Assembly: GCA_016873635.1 (NCBI GenBank)
Contig: VGWJ01000003.1
Coordinates: forward strand, 30,294 to 94,293
Direction: 5' to 3'
DNA length: 64,000 nt
Source: Lentisphaerota bacterium
GTDB taxonomy: Bacteria > Verrucomicrobiota > Kiritimatiellia > UBA8416 > VGWJ01
Position 1 is the stretch's first letter, and every line of letters begins with the position of its first letter. Made by a program: the position numbers and the translations under genes. Positions 19,157 to 27,934 of the stretch are shown here, in pieces. Under the pieces are notes generated by a model. It ran no database searches and was not told where the DNA came from. It saw nothing but the letters and a program-made list of their open reading frames with translations.

Positions 19157-20773
19157 TCAAGACCGCGGAAGCATGATGCGCAGCCCGGTGCCGCCCTGTC
19201 CGAATCCGCCCATGCGCTCGACCTCCCTGAAACGGCGCTCCACTTCGTCCCACAGGGCGCGCCTCTCCCCGTCCGGCAGCGGCGTGACCGACGGGCACTC
19301 CACCGCGAAAGCCCACTCGCTGAAGGCCGCCGCGCGCGCCGGCGTTTCGCGCAGCAGCTCGAACATCATGGCGCGGTTCAGCACATGCAGCCGCGCGGCC
19401 CGTTCCCGGCTCCAGCCCGGGAAGTAGCTGAACGGCCCCATCTCCATGCCGGGCGGCAGGTCCAGGCCGGACTCCACGGCCAGGTACGGATCCTGCGTCA
19501 GCAGCAGATCGCCCGGCGCGGTCAGCTCGCGCACCTTCGCCGCCGCCTTCCGCAGGTTGCGCAGGGGCGTTTCCGCCTTCAGCGGCCACCAGACGAGGTC
19601 GCGCCCGCGCACGAACCACGCCTGGTTGATGGGCGACGAGAAGGCGGAGACGAGGCACAGCAGCAGGACGGCCAGGGCGAGCGGGCGGGCGCCTGCGCGC
19701 GCCGGTTCGCGGACGGAGGCGAAGAGGCGGAACAGGGCAACGGCGACGCCCGCCGCGAAGAGCGGGAAGACGATGGTCTGATAATCGTCGTAGGGGAACG
19801 GCGCGGCGAAGTGCGCGACGGTCATGGCCAGCGCGCCGAGCCACACCGCGGCCGTCGCCGTGCGGTCGGCGCCCGGCGCGGCCCCCCGCGCCGCCCCGCG
19901 GCCGGGGCGGAACATGAGCGCGGCCAGCCCCAGCCCGCCGGCCACGAGGTAGGCCTGCGCCACGCGCGAGAGGAAGCCCGCCTTGCAGGCCAGGAGGTAC
20001 AGCGGCCCGCCGGGCGCGCGCGACGCGTGGTAGCCGAACAGCCCGAACCACAGCCCCCGCGGGGCCGACAGCGCGAACGGCCCGAACGCCGCGGCCGCGG
20101 CCGCGGCCCCGCCCAGCCCGAACCACAGCGCGGGGAAGCGCGGCGCGGGCGACGGGTCGCGGCGCCCGAACGCCAGCAGCGCCAGCGCCACGGGCGCGCA
20201 CAGCGCCGCCGAGGTGCGCGCGCCCGCCGCCAGGGCCAGCAGCACGCCCGACCCGAAGCACGCCGCGGCGCCGTGGCGCGCGCGACGCAGCGTGAGCAGG
20301 ACGAACCCCCCCGCCAACAGCAGGGCCGTGAGCGCGTAGGTCTTGACGATCGCCGTGAAGTAGCTCTGGTAAACGTTCACGCCGCAGAGGCAGAACGCGG
20401 CCAGGGCCGCGAACCGCCGCGAACCGCCGCCGTCGGCCCCGCCCGACAGCCGCGCCGCCAGCCAGGCCGCGCACAGCGCCGCGGCAAAGCCCAGCGCGGC
20501 GCTGAACAGCCGGCCGCCGGCCACGCCCATGGCGTCGACCAGCGGGTAGGCGGCCGCGTACACGAACGGCATCACCGGCCCCTGCGGCACGGCGAAATCC
20601 GCGTAGGGCATGCGGCCGCGCGCGACCTGCCGGGCCGCGTAGAGATACCAGCCTTCGTCCTGGTTCAGATCGCCCAGCAGCAGGTTGCAGGCGTAGAGAA
20701 TGCCGGTCGCGGCCAGCGCCGCCAGCCACAGCGCCGCAAGCTTTCCGTCGCGCGGTGTTCGCCTTTTGTCCAC
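19157..20773 (-). CDS. GT39/ArnT-like membrane glycosyltransferase
   Basis: 538-residue polytopic membrane protein. The first periplasmic loop has the N-Q-D-E-G-W-Y motif (Asp39, Glu40) of polyprenyl-phosphate-sugar-dependent glycosyltransferases related to ArnT and PMT, followed by RGRMPYADF and QGPVMPF. About ten hydrophobic segments follow and then a soluble C-terminal domain of about 150 residues. It probably transfers a sugar on the outer face of the inner membrane. It starts 21 nt after pyrE and precedes the barrel and exosortase genes, so glycosylation of an exported polymer or protein is possible. Confidence 0.8.
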   Translation of the reverse strand: MDKRRTPRDGKLAALWLAALAATGILYACNLLLGDLNQDEGWYLYAARQVARGRMPYADFAVPQGPVMPFVYAAAYPLVDAMGVAGGRLFSAALGFAAALCAAWLAARLSGGADGGGSRRFAALAAFCLCGVNVYQSYFTAIVKTYALTALLLAGGFVLLTLRRARHGAAACFGSGVLLALAAGARTSAALCAPVALALLAFGRRDPSPAPRFPALWFGLGGAAAAAAAFGPFALSAPRGLWFGLFGYHASRAPGGPLYLLACKAGFLSRVAQAYLVAGGLGLAALMFRPGRGAARGAAPGADRTATAAVWLGALAMTVAHFAAPFPYDDYQTIVFPLFAAGVAVALFRLFASVREPARAGARPLALAVLLLCLVSAFSSPINQAWFVRGRDLVWWPLKAETPLRNLRKAAAKVRELTAPGDLLLTQDPYLAVESGLDLPPGMEMGPFSYFPGWSRERAARLHVLNRAMMFELLRETPARAAAFSEWAFAVECPSVTPLPDGERRALWDEVERRFREVERMGGFGQGGTGLRIMLPRS

Positions 20774-20794
20774 GCCGCGGCCTTCCCCGCCTGC

Positions 20795-21367
20795 CTACGA
20801 ACCGGGATGCACCGGCTTGTCGCCCCCGGCGCAAAGGGGGCACGCCTCCGGCTGCCAGGTGACCGGCGTCATCTCCAGCAGGCTGAATGTCGGATACCGG
20901 AACCGCGCCGCGCCGCCGCTGCGGTCCACCAGCACGGCTATGGCCGCCACCCTGCCGCCCCCCGCCTCGACGATGTCCACGGTTTCCTGCACGCGGCCGC
21001 CGCGCGTGATCACGTCCTCGGCCACGACGTAGCTCCGCCCGGCGTCGATCCGGAAACGGCGCAGCGCCAGCCGGCCGTCCTGCTTCTCGGCAAAGATGCA
21101 GGGCGCGTCCAGGGCGCGCGCCAGCTCGTGCCCCACGATGATGCCGCCCAGCGCCGGCGCGATCACCGCGTCCACGGCCGCGTCCGGCAGGGCCGCGCGC
21201 AGCCTGGCGGCCAGCGCCGCGCACAGGTCGCCCGCCACGCGCGGATAGCGCAGCGCGTTGGCGCACTGGAAATAGCGGTCGCTGTGCAGACCCGAGCGCA
21301 GCTCGAAATGCCCGTTGAGCAGCGCGCCGGTCTGCTCAAGCCGGCGAAGCACCTCGTTCGAAGTCAT
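20795..21367 (-). CDS. pyrE: Orotate phosphoribosyltransferase
   Basis: Makes orotidine 5'-phosphate from orotate and PRPP, the fifth step of pyrimidine synthesis. The 190 residues include the PRPP-binding motif VVAEDVITRGG and the N-terminal LRSGLHSDRYFQC region. It is the first gene of the minus-strand run that continues into the membrane glycosyltransferase. The C-terminal CPLCAGGDKP resembles the short-chain branch found in many non-enteric bacteria. Confidence 0.94.
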   Translation of the reverse strand: MTSNEVLRRLEQTGALLNGHFELRSGLHSDRYFQCANALRYPRVAGDLCAALAARLRAALPDAAVDAVIAPALGGIIVGHELARALDAPCIFAEKQDGRLALRRFRIDAGRSYVVAEDVITRGGRVQETVDIVEAGGGRVAAIAVLVDRSGGAARFRYPTFSLLEMTPVTWQPEACPLCAGGDKPVHPGS

Positions 21368-21543
21368 GGCGTCGGCTCCCGTCGTCGCGCCCCGCGCGCG
21401 ATGCGGTAGACGCTAGCAGAGGCGGCGGAAGCTTGTACAGCGAATACCGCGGCCGGGCAATTGCGGGTTCCCGGTGTCGGACGTCGGGCGCCGGCCTCCG
21501 TTTCCGGTAGCCGTCCGCGCCCTTTCTCTCCTATCATCCGCGC

Positions 21544-22818
21544 ATGAGCTTTGCCGTGCCCGACGTCCTGCGCAGGGAGGCGGTATGCCTGGGCGCGCTG
21601 AACGCGCCTTCCGGCCGCGCCGCCCTGACGGATCGCGAAATCCGCGACCGGCTTGAGGCGCCCGTCTGGCCGGGCGGAAGCGGGCCCGCCGTTTTCGAAG
21701 TCGTCCGCCCCGGCGAAAAGGTGTGCTTCGTGATTTCCGACCACACGCGCCGGACGGCCGCCGATCGCGTTCTGCCCGTGCTGCTCTCGGGGCTGGCGGA
21801 GCGCGGCTGCGACGCGCGCGACATGCACCTGCTGGTGGCGACGGGCATTCATCGGCCCCCCGCCCCGGAGGAGCTCGGGCGCATCCTGGGCCCGGCCGTC
21901 TACGGCGAATTCCGCGCGCGCCTGCACGCGCACGATCCCGACGCCGCCGACCTGGTCGAGGTCGGCGCGCTGGCCGACGGGCACCGCGTGCGCGTCAACC
22001 GCCGCGCCCTGGAAGCGGATCGCCTTGTGCCGCTGGGCGCGGCCGGCTTCCACTACCACGCCGGTTTCGGCGGCGGACGCAAGTCGCTCGTGCCGGGCCT
22101 GGCCGCGCGGGCAACCATCGCCCACAACCACAGCCTGGCGCTGGACCCGCGCGAAGACCGCTTGCGCGCCGGCGTCGAGACCGGCCGGCTGGACGGCAAC
22201 CCCGTGGCGGAGGAGATGCTGCGGGCGGCGCGGATGTGCGATCCCGACATCATCGTAAACACGGTGCTCTCTCCGTCCGGCGAGCTGGCCGGCGTGTTTT
22301 CCGGAGAGCTCGACGCGGCGCACCGCGCGGCCTGCGCGGCGGTGCGCGAGATGCTGGGCTTCGGCCTGGAGGAGCCGGCCGACATTGTGCTGGCCGACGC
22401 CGGGTCCGCCGGAGACTGGATCCAGAGCCACAAGGCGCTGGTCAATGCGTCGCGGGCGCTGCGTCCCGGCGGGCGCGTGATCCTGCGCGCGCCGTGCCCG
22501 GAAGGCCTGGGCAACGAACGGTTCCGCCATTATCTGCGGATGGAATCGACCGCGCGGATGTGCGCCGCGCTGCGCGCGCAGCCGGAGGTCAACGGCCAGA
22601 CCGCGCTCTCGACGCGCGAACGCGGACGTTGCGCCGTCCTGGTCACGGACCTGGGCCCGGAGGATCGGCGGGACCTCGGGATCGCGACCGCGCCGGACCT
22701 GGAGTCCGCGGCGGCGCGCGCGATAAGCGATCTGCGCGCCGGCGGGGTGCGCCGCCCCACTTACCTGATCATGCCTCAGGCGCTGTACACCGTCCCCTTC
22801 CCGCGCGGCGCGGCGTGA
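21544..22818 (+). CDS. larA: LarA-like nickel-pincer-dependent racemase/epimerase (DUF2088)
   Basis: LarA proteins interconvert lactate or other 2-hydroxyacid enantiomers with a nickel pincer nucleotide covalently bound to a lysine. All key residues of Lactobacillus LarA can be placed: His103 (GIHRP), His170, Lys180 (GFGGGRKS) and His196 (IAHNH), with the same 10- and 16-residue spacings. The length of 424 is normal. The cofactor genes larB, larC and larE are not in the window. The substrate may not be lactate, since the family is diverse. The ATG at 21544 lies only 6 nt after a TATCAT hexamer, with no ribosome-binding site. Confidence 0.87.
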   Translation: MSFAVPDVLRREAVCLGALNAPSGRAALTDREIRDRLEAPVWPGGSGPAVFEVVRPGEKVCFVISDHTRRTAADRVLPVLLSGLAERGCDARDMHLLVATGIHRPPAPEELGRILGPAVYGEFRARLHAHDPDAADLVEVGALADGHRVRVNRRALEADRLVPLGAAGFHYHAGFGGGRKSLVPGLAARATIAHNHSLALDPREDRLRAGVETGRLDGNPVAEEMLRAARMCDPDIIVNTVLSPSGELAGVFSGELDAAHRAACAAVREMLGFGLEEPADIVLADAGSAGDWIQSHKALVNASRALRPGGRVILRAPCPEGLGNERFRHYLRMESTARMCAALRAQPEVNGQTALSTRERGRCAVLVTDLGPEDRRDLGIATAPDLESAAARAISDLRAGGVRRPTYLIMPQALYTVPFPRGAA

Positions 22819-22837
22819 GCGGGCCGGCCGCCGCCGG

Positions 22838-23779
22838 CTACGGGACAAAGGCCGCCTCGCGGGCAAAGGCGGCGAGCTGGTCCTGGTACTCCTTCCAGTC
22901 CGGGAAACGCCCCTTGAAGGCCTCGGCCCAGTAGGCCAGCAGCTTGCTTTTCAGCTCGTTCTGCAGCAGCGTGTATGAATTCGCCCTGGCCCAGACCCGT
23001 TCCCAGATCCCCTGCCAGTACTGCCGGTCCTGCTCCACGTCGGCGTTGGGAACGATGGCCCGGGGCGCGCGCTCGAAGCCGCCCGTTTCCTTGAACAGCT
23101 TCCTCAGCTCCGGCTCGTTGGGCGCATTCAGGGTGTAGTGCTCGACCAGCGCGTTGAGCGACCGGAAGGCCTGATCCGGGTTGACGGAACGGAAATCGAC
23201 GGCGCTCTGCCGGTACAGTTTCAAGGCTTCCTCGGCCTTGCCCTCCTGCGCCAGCTGCGGAGCCAGTTGATTGATCGCCGCCGCGGTGAGGGGATGCCGA
23301 CGGTAGTCGGGATCCGTCGCCATCTCCATCCACAGCCTTGACGCGCCGGGCGTATCCCGGTCCTGCAGGCGGCACTCGGCGCTGAAGTACAGGGCCGGCG
23401 CGGCGTAAGAAACCAGTTCGGGGTAGTAGTCGAGAAGGTCCTCGTACAACCGCAGCGCCTGGACCGAATCCCCGCCGAGCTGCAGGGAGCGCGCCTTCTG
23501 TAACCGCGCGTAGGGTGCGGCCGGGGAGTCCGGAAACTGCTGGACAAACGCTTCGTATTCGGCCGCCGCCTGCCGGAAGGCGTTTTCCCTGTAGTTCTTG
23601 TCCGCCCTGGCCAGCTCGCGCTCCGCGAACCTGTCGAGCTTGTTGCGCTCCGCGTCGGGAAGCGTCACGTCAGGATTGGCCGCGCACAGGCATCGCGCCG
23701 TCAAGGCCGCGCCCGCGGCGATCCAGGCCAGGGCCCGCGCCGCGGCGGCAGGCCTCCCGCATCCGATAGCGTGTCTCAT
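22838..23779 (-). CDS. Exported tetratricopeptide-repeat protein
   Basis: 313-residue protein with an N-terminal signal-like segment (ARALAWIAAGAALTARCLC) and TPR-type helical pairs, for example YRENAFRQAAAEYEAFVQQF with SPAAPYARLQKARSLQLGG. The layout resembles periplasmic BamD/CpoB-type scaffolds, but no lipobox is convincing and no partner is adjacent. The ATG at 23779 has GGAGGAAGG upstream. It converges on larA with a 19 nt gap. Function unknown. Confidence 0.75.
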   Translation of the reverse strand: MRHAIGCGRPAAAARALAWIAAGAALTARCLCAANPDVTLPDAERNKLDRFAERELARADKNYRENAFRQAAAEYEAFVQQFPDSPAAPYARLQKARSLQLGGDSVQALRLYEDLLDYYPELVSYAAPALYFSAECRLQDRDTPGASRLWMEMATDPDYRRHPLTAAAINQLAPQLAQEGKAEEALKLYRQSAVDFRSVNPDQAFRSLNALVEHYTLNAPNEPELRKLFKETGGFERAPRAIVPNADVEQDRQYWQGIWERVWARANSYTLLQNELKSKLLAYWAEAFKGRFPDWKEYQDQLAAFAREAAFVP

Positions 23780-23885
23780 GGTCGCATCCTTCCTCCACGG
23801 GCCGTCCCCGCCGGCCGGACGGCCGAAGCGAAACGCCCGGCTTGCGCCCGGCGGGAAAGACGAATCCGGGTAGTCTGGACAACTT

Positions 23886-24116
23886 GAGGCGAAGATCAAG
23901 CGTTTCTTGGCCTCCCGACCCAGACGCTGGCCGACGGCATGCGCGAAGACGTTCCGGTGCGCATCATCCACGCCGGCGACGGCACGCTGTGGACCGACCT
24001 GGAGAACGCCACGACCGGCGAACTGGGCGGCGCGGCGGTTCTGAAAAAGGGCCCTTCCGGATTCAGTGTGGGTAGCCCCAACATATTGTGGTGCTCCCCC
24101 TGCGATCCTGTCGATT
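23886..24116 (+). pseudogene. Possible gene remnant in a gap with no intact gene
   Basis: Between the TPR gene (start 23779) and the antiporter end (24151) there are 371 bases without a clear gene. One frame is open from just after a stop at 23883 and reads protein-like (LPTQTLADGMRED, RIIHAGDGTLWTDLEN, AVLKKGPSGFSVGSP), ending in a stop at about 24116. An ATG at 23940 would give 58 residues, without a ribosome-binding site. I read it as the tail of a decayed gene, but it could be chance. Confidence 0.3.
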
Positions 24117-24150
24117 AAGCGAATCGGTCAAGGGTATCCGAGACCGCCGC

Positions 24151-26361
24151 TCATCCCCGCGCGGAAGGCTTGCGCTTCTCCCCGTGCGTCAGTGCCGCCC
24201 GCATCTCCGCGGGCGTGTTGCATCCGAGCAGCGCGGCCCGTCCCTCTTCGTCAAGAACCCGGCTGATCGTCGCCAGGAAACGCACGTGCGGCCCGCTGAC
24301 GTCCTTGGGCGAAAGCACCAGAACGAAGATCCGCGACGGTTCGCCGTCCAGGGAGTCGAAGTCCACCCCGTGCTTCTTGAGCCCGACGGCGCACACGATA
24401 CGGTCCACGGCGTCGGTCTTGCCGTGCGGAAGAGCAATGCCGTGCTGCATGCCGGTCGAGCCGGTCTTCTCGCGCGCCAGGACCGCGGCCAGCGCGGGAG
24501 CCGCGTCGCGGACGACGCCGGTGCGCGCCGCCAGGTCAACCAGCTCCGCGATGATCTCTTCCTTGGTCCCGCCCTTGAGGCGCGGCGCAAGCGCGGGCAG
24601 AACGATGTGACCCTCCAGCGCCGCGCCGGCCTCCGCCGGCCCGCCGCCGCCTTCCCGCGACGGCTCCCCGGCCAGGGAAGCGCGGTCAACGGGCTTGGCC
24701 AGCTCCGCCGCCATGCGCTGCAGCTCGCTCACCACCTCCGTCACCGCGGCGCGCACAAAGGCCATGTCCCTCCCGGAACATTCGAACACGACATCCAGCC
24801 CGTCCTTCCGCAACGTGACCACCGAAACGTCCTTGCGCATCTGGTAGATGCCGGCGTCGCGGTCCAGGGTGTGCACGAAGAAGCCGTCATCCTCGAACAC
24901 CTCCATGATCTTGTCCGTCAGAACTTCAACGGCGTCGACGGAAGGCAGCGTGAAACGCGCCGCCTGCTCCTGCCCCGCCGGCGCGGGACGGCGCACGCCC
25001 GGCGCGCCGCCGCGCAGCAGCCCGATCAACGCGGGCGGGGCGATGAGCGTCGTGACGAGGGTCATCAGCACGCCCACGCCGAAAACGTCCTGGCCGACGA
25101 TGCCCGCCGCCAGGCCGATGCCCGCCACAATCAGCGCCACTTCGCCGCGCGGGATCATGCCCGCGCCGACGCGCAGGGCGCCGCGCAGGTTGAATCCGCA
25201 GGCCAGCGCCGGCGCGGCGCAGCCCCCGAGTTTCGCCGCCACGGCCACCACCGTGTAGATGCCGCCAAAGGCCAGAACGCGAGGGGAGGCGAGAAGGCGG
25301 ATGTTGACGAGCATGCCCATGACGACGAAGAAGACCGGCACGAACAGGGCGACGACCGGCTCCAGTTTCTCGCGGATCAGATGACACAGATCGGTGCGGG
25401 ACATGGACAGACCCGTCACGTACGCGCCGATGATCATGGCCAGCCCGGCCTCTTCAAACAGCCCGGCCAGAATCAGCGCGATGCCGAGGGACATGATCGC
25501 AATGGTCCGGCGATCGCGGAACAGCTTGAGAAGCAGGCTGATCCGCGGCGACGCGACCAGCCCGACGGTCGTGGCGGCCAGCCAGATGCCGACGGCCTTG
25601 GCGGAGATGATCCCGATGTGCGCCCAGTCCACCGAGCCGGTCGTGCGCGAGGCGCTGATCATGCCCATGGCGACCGCCAGCATGATTATGCCCAGCACAT
25701 CGTCGATCACCGCCCCGGCCAAAATGGTCACGCCCTCCGGGGAATCCACCTTGCCGCGCTCGGAGAGAATGCGCGCCGTGATGCCGACGGAAGTGGCCGT
25801 GGACATGACCCCGAGAAACAGCGCCGGGGGCGCCAGGAAGCCTATCGGCGCGGGGGACAGAAGGCGCGAGCACCAGACGGCGACCAGGTCGCCGAGCACG
25901 AAGGAAGCCAGCACGCCGCCCAGTCCCACCATGCTTCCGGCCAGCGAGTAGCGCAGAAAAAGCGGCACGTCCGTTTCCAGGCCGGCGTTGAACAGCAGAA
26001 CGACCGCCGCCACGGCGCAGAAGCCGTACAGCTCCGGCGAGACCGGAAACGCGCCCGCGAGCGGGAACAGCCCCTCCGGCAGGCTGGGAAGGGCCGCGCC
26101 GCCCAGGAGGTACGGTCCGATCGCCACGCCGCCGGCGATCTCGCCCAGCACGCCCGGCATTCCGATCTTCTCGAAAAGGCGGGCGGAGAACTTGGCGACG
26201 AACAGAATCACGCCGAGCTGCAGGACCAGCACCATCATGCGGTGCGTCATCGAGACTTCCGCGTGCGCCGCGCCGCCTTCCCCGCTTCCCGCCCAGGCCG
26301 CGCCGGCGGCCACTCCCGACGCCGCCACGAACAGGGCCGCGAATGCCAGCCGGCTTTTCAT
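24151..26361 (-). CDS. CPA2-type cation/proton antiporter with C-terminal PTS EIIA domain
   Basis: 736-residue inner-membrane protein. After a hydrophobic leader it has about 12 membrane segments of the KefB/NhaS type, including MPGVLGEIAGGVAIGP and FFVVMGMLVNIRLL. A soluble linker of about 140 residues follows. The C terminus is a type-2 PTS EIIA domain with the phosphorylatable histidine (about His646) in GIALPHGKTDA. The pairing suggests antiport controlled by the sugar or nitrogen phosphotransferase relay. The ATG overlaps the stop of a short upstream ORF as ATGA. Confidence 0.9.
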   Translation of the reverse strand: MKSRLAFAALFVAASGVAAGAAWAGSGEGGAAHAEVSMTHRMMVLVLQLGVILFVAKFSARLFEKIGMPGVLGEIAGGVAIGPYLLGGAALPSLPEGLFPLAGAFPVSPELYGFCAVAAVVLLFNAGLETDVPLFLRYSLAGSMVGLGGVLASFVLGDLVAVWCSRLLSPAPIGFLAPPALFLGVMSTATSVGITARILSERGKVDSPEGVTILAGAVIDDVLGIIMLAVAMGMISASRTTGSVDWAHIGIISAKAVGIWLAATTVGLVASPRISLLLKLFRDRRTIAIMSLGIALILAGLFEEAGLAMIIGAYVTGLSMSRTDLCHLIREKLEPVVALFVPVFFVVMGMLVNIRLLASPRVLAFGGIYTVVAVAAKLGGCAAPALACGFNLRGALRVGAGMIPRGEVALIVAGIGLAAGIVGQDVFGVGVLMTLVTTLIAPPALIGLLRGGAPGVRRPAPAGQEQAARFTLPSVDAVEVLTDKIMEVFEDDGFFVHTLDRDAGIYQMRKDVSVVTLRKDGLDVVFECSGRDMAFVRAAVTEVVSELQRMAAELAKPVDRASLAGEPSREGGGGPAEAGAALEGHIVLPALAPRLKGGTKEEIIAELVDLAARTGVVRDAAPALAAVLAREKTGSTGMQHGIALPHGKTDAVDRIVCAVGLKKHGVDFDSLDGEPSRIFVLVLSPKDVSGPHVRFLATISRVLDEEGRAALLGCNTPAEMRAALTHGEKRKPSARG

Positions 26362-26561
26362 GCCGTCTCCCGCCGGAATACCGCCCGCGCCAGTTCGTCC
26401 GCGCCGCCGACGGAGGAGCTTCGCGCCAAAGCCGCGATCAGAATCCGCAGCGCCTCAGCCTTGGAGGTCACGTCCAGAAAACATACGCGGTCGGGAGACA
26501 GAGTCCGCCTCAGCCAGGCAGCCTTCCCGTCGTCGCCATGTCTGTCCCCGGCGGGTGTCAC
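26358..26561 (-). CDS. Truncated PTS EIIA-like small protein
   Basis: 67 residues. The part VCFLDVTSKAEALRILIAALA followed by DELARAVFRRET matches the N-terminal helices and strand of a type-2 EIIA domain, but the protein stops before the phosphorylatable histidine and the rest of the fold. The stop overlaps the antiporter start as ATGA, so it is translated together with a protein that has a full EIIA domain. It may be a decayed EIIA gene kept as a leader, or a short regulatory peptide. Reading the DNA past the stop in this frame does not restore the domain. Confidence 0.5.
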   Translation of the reverse strand: MTPAGDRHGDDGKAAWLRRTLSPDRVCFLDVTSKAEALRILIAALARSSSVGGADELARAVFRRETA

Positions 26562-26639
26562 GCCGTTCGCCTTTCTTGCTCCTGGAATACGGCCAAAAAC
26601 CGGATATGTTACGCCTTGGCCCGGCGCCGGTCAACAAGA

Positions 26640-26830
26640 CCGTCGCGCAACGCGAAACCCGCCAGTCACGCGGTGAGGCGAGGTCGGGCGGACCGTCCCA
26701 CCGTCGCCTTGCGGGCTATGGCAAGCCCGGTCCGCCGCGGCGCGGCCGGCTTGGCGCGCCGGAGCCTCCGGGCGAAGGCGGCACGCCGCGCCCTACCGGC
26801 GTGTCTCCACCGCGTAACTGACCCCTCACC
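26640..26830. repeat. Inverted-repeat-bounded intergenic element with CCACCGCGTAACTGACCCC end
   Basis: The 348-base gap between the EIIA-like ORF and the cyclase gene is rich in palindromes. It contains CAGTCACGCGGTG at about 26663 facing TCCACCGCGTAACTGACCCC at 26806-26825. The same 20-base right end recurs at 41622-41641. The structure resembles a REP/MITE-like element; no transposase is nearby. No gene is supported in this gap. Confidence 0.6.
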
Positions 26831-26909
26831 GCAACGCCATTGACGGGCGCGGCGCACGGAGAGAATATCTCCGGGGCGGGGAAAAGGGGAAGGGAAAGCG
26901 CGCGCGCAA

Positions 26910-27722
26910 ATGGGAACGGGGAATCGCAGATCCAGAACGGCCGGCTTGCCTCCCCTTCGGCTTCTGCCGCTTGCCGCGGCAATGCTCCTGGCCGGCGGCT
27001 GCGGCAGGGAGGGGGCGGCGCCGCGCATTTCCGGATACCGGATCGCGGCGGCCTATCCCCACGATCCCGCCGCCTTCACGCAGGGGCTGGTGTGGCACGC
27101 CGGCAGACTGTACGAAAGCACCGGCCTGGAGGGGCGCTCGACGTTGCGCGAAGTGGATCTGGCGTCCGGCCGCGTTCTGCGCAGCGCGCCGCTGCCCTCC
27201 GAGGCGTTCGGCGAAGGACTGGCCTCCTGCGCCGGCCGCCTGCTGCAGCTTACCTGGCGCTCGGGAATCGGTTATGTCTGGCGACCCGAGGACTTTGCGC
27301 TCCTGGGCACGTTCTCCTACCCGGGCGAAGGATGGGGCCTGACGTCGGACGGCAACGCGCTGATCATGAGCGACGGCACGGATGTCCTGCGTTTCCTGGA
27401 CCCCCTGACGTTCCGGGAGACGGCGCGGCGGCGCGTGACCGACGAGGGCGCGCCGGTCACGCGCCTGAACGAACTCGAGTACGTCCGCGGCGAAATACTC
27501 GCCAACGTGTGGGGATCCGTCCGCATCGCGCGCATCGATCCCGCCACCGGCAACGTGCTGGGCTGGATCGACCTGCGCGGCCTGCTGACGCCCGAAGAGC
27601 AGGCCGCGGCTGACGTGCTGAACGGCATTGCCTACGATGACCGCCAGGACCGCCTCTTCGTGACGGGCAAGTTCTGGCCCCGGCTCTTCGAGATCGAACT
27701 TGTGCCCCGGCCAAAGGAGTAG
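26910..27722 (+). CDS. Glutaminyl-peptide cyclotransferase (glutamine cyclotransferase family), lipoprotein
   Basis: Cyclises N-terminal glutamine to pyroglutamate; this is the five-bladed propeller family found in plants and bacteria. The N terminus has a lipoprotein signal (PLAAAMLLAGGC). Family sequence follows: YPHDPAAFTQGLVW, GLEGRSTLREVDL, GEGWGLTSDG, RLNELEYVRGEILANVW and DVLNGIAYD. The length of 270 is normal. TTGACG lies at about 26838, but no matching -10 box is convincing. It stands alone on the plus strand. Confidence 0.9.
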   Translation: MGTGNRRSRTAGLPPLRLLPLAAAMLLAGGCGREGAAPRISGYRIAAAYPHDPAAFTQGLVWHAGRLYESTGLEGRSTLREVDLASGRVLRSAPLPSEAFGEGLASCAGRLLQLTWRSGIGYVWRPEDFALLGTFSYPGEGWGLTSDGNALIMSDGTDVLRFLDPLTFRETARRRVTDEGAPVTRLNELEYVRGEILANVWGSVRIARIDPATGNVLGWIDLRGLLTPEEQAAADVLNGIAYDDRQDRLFVTGKFWPRLFEIELVPRPKE

Positions 27723-27861
27723 GCTCCCTTCTCGCATCCGCTTCTGAGTCCTCCCGTACGCGGTCGCGTTGCCGCTGCATACTGGCAAGCACAGGCAGGG
27801 AACCTGCCGGCCGACCATAACAATCTGACAGACAGCGTGTTGAGCGCAAAGCGGCGCGCTT

Positions 27862-27875
27862 GGCATGGATATAGC
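27862..27875 (+). promoter_or_regulatory. Candidate sigma-54 (-24/-12) promoter before the sigma factor gene
   Basis: The sequence TTGGCATGGATATAGCAT has GG at 27862-27863 and GC at 27874-27875, exactly the GG-N10-GC spacing of sigma-54 promoters (consensus TGGCAC-N5-TTGCA). It matches all but the T preceding GC and the last C of the -24 box. It is about 60 nt before the sigma factor start. An NtrC-type activator is encoded in this window. The match could be chance. Confidence 0.3.
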
Positions 27876-27934
27876 ATACGGCGCCACTGCTACGGCAAAA
27901 GTCTGGTCGCGACGGCGTCGGGAAAGCACGTTCC

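Noticed and set aside
19385..21409. Plus-strand open frame of about 670 codons over the glycosyltransferase and pyrE
   Set aside because: Antisense to two well-supported genes; no motif and extreme Arg/Gln/His content.
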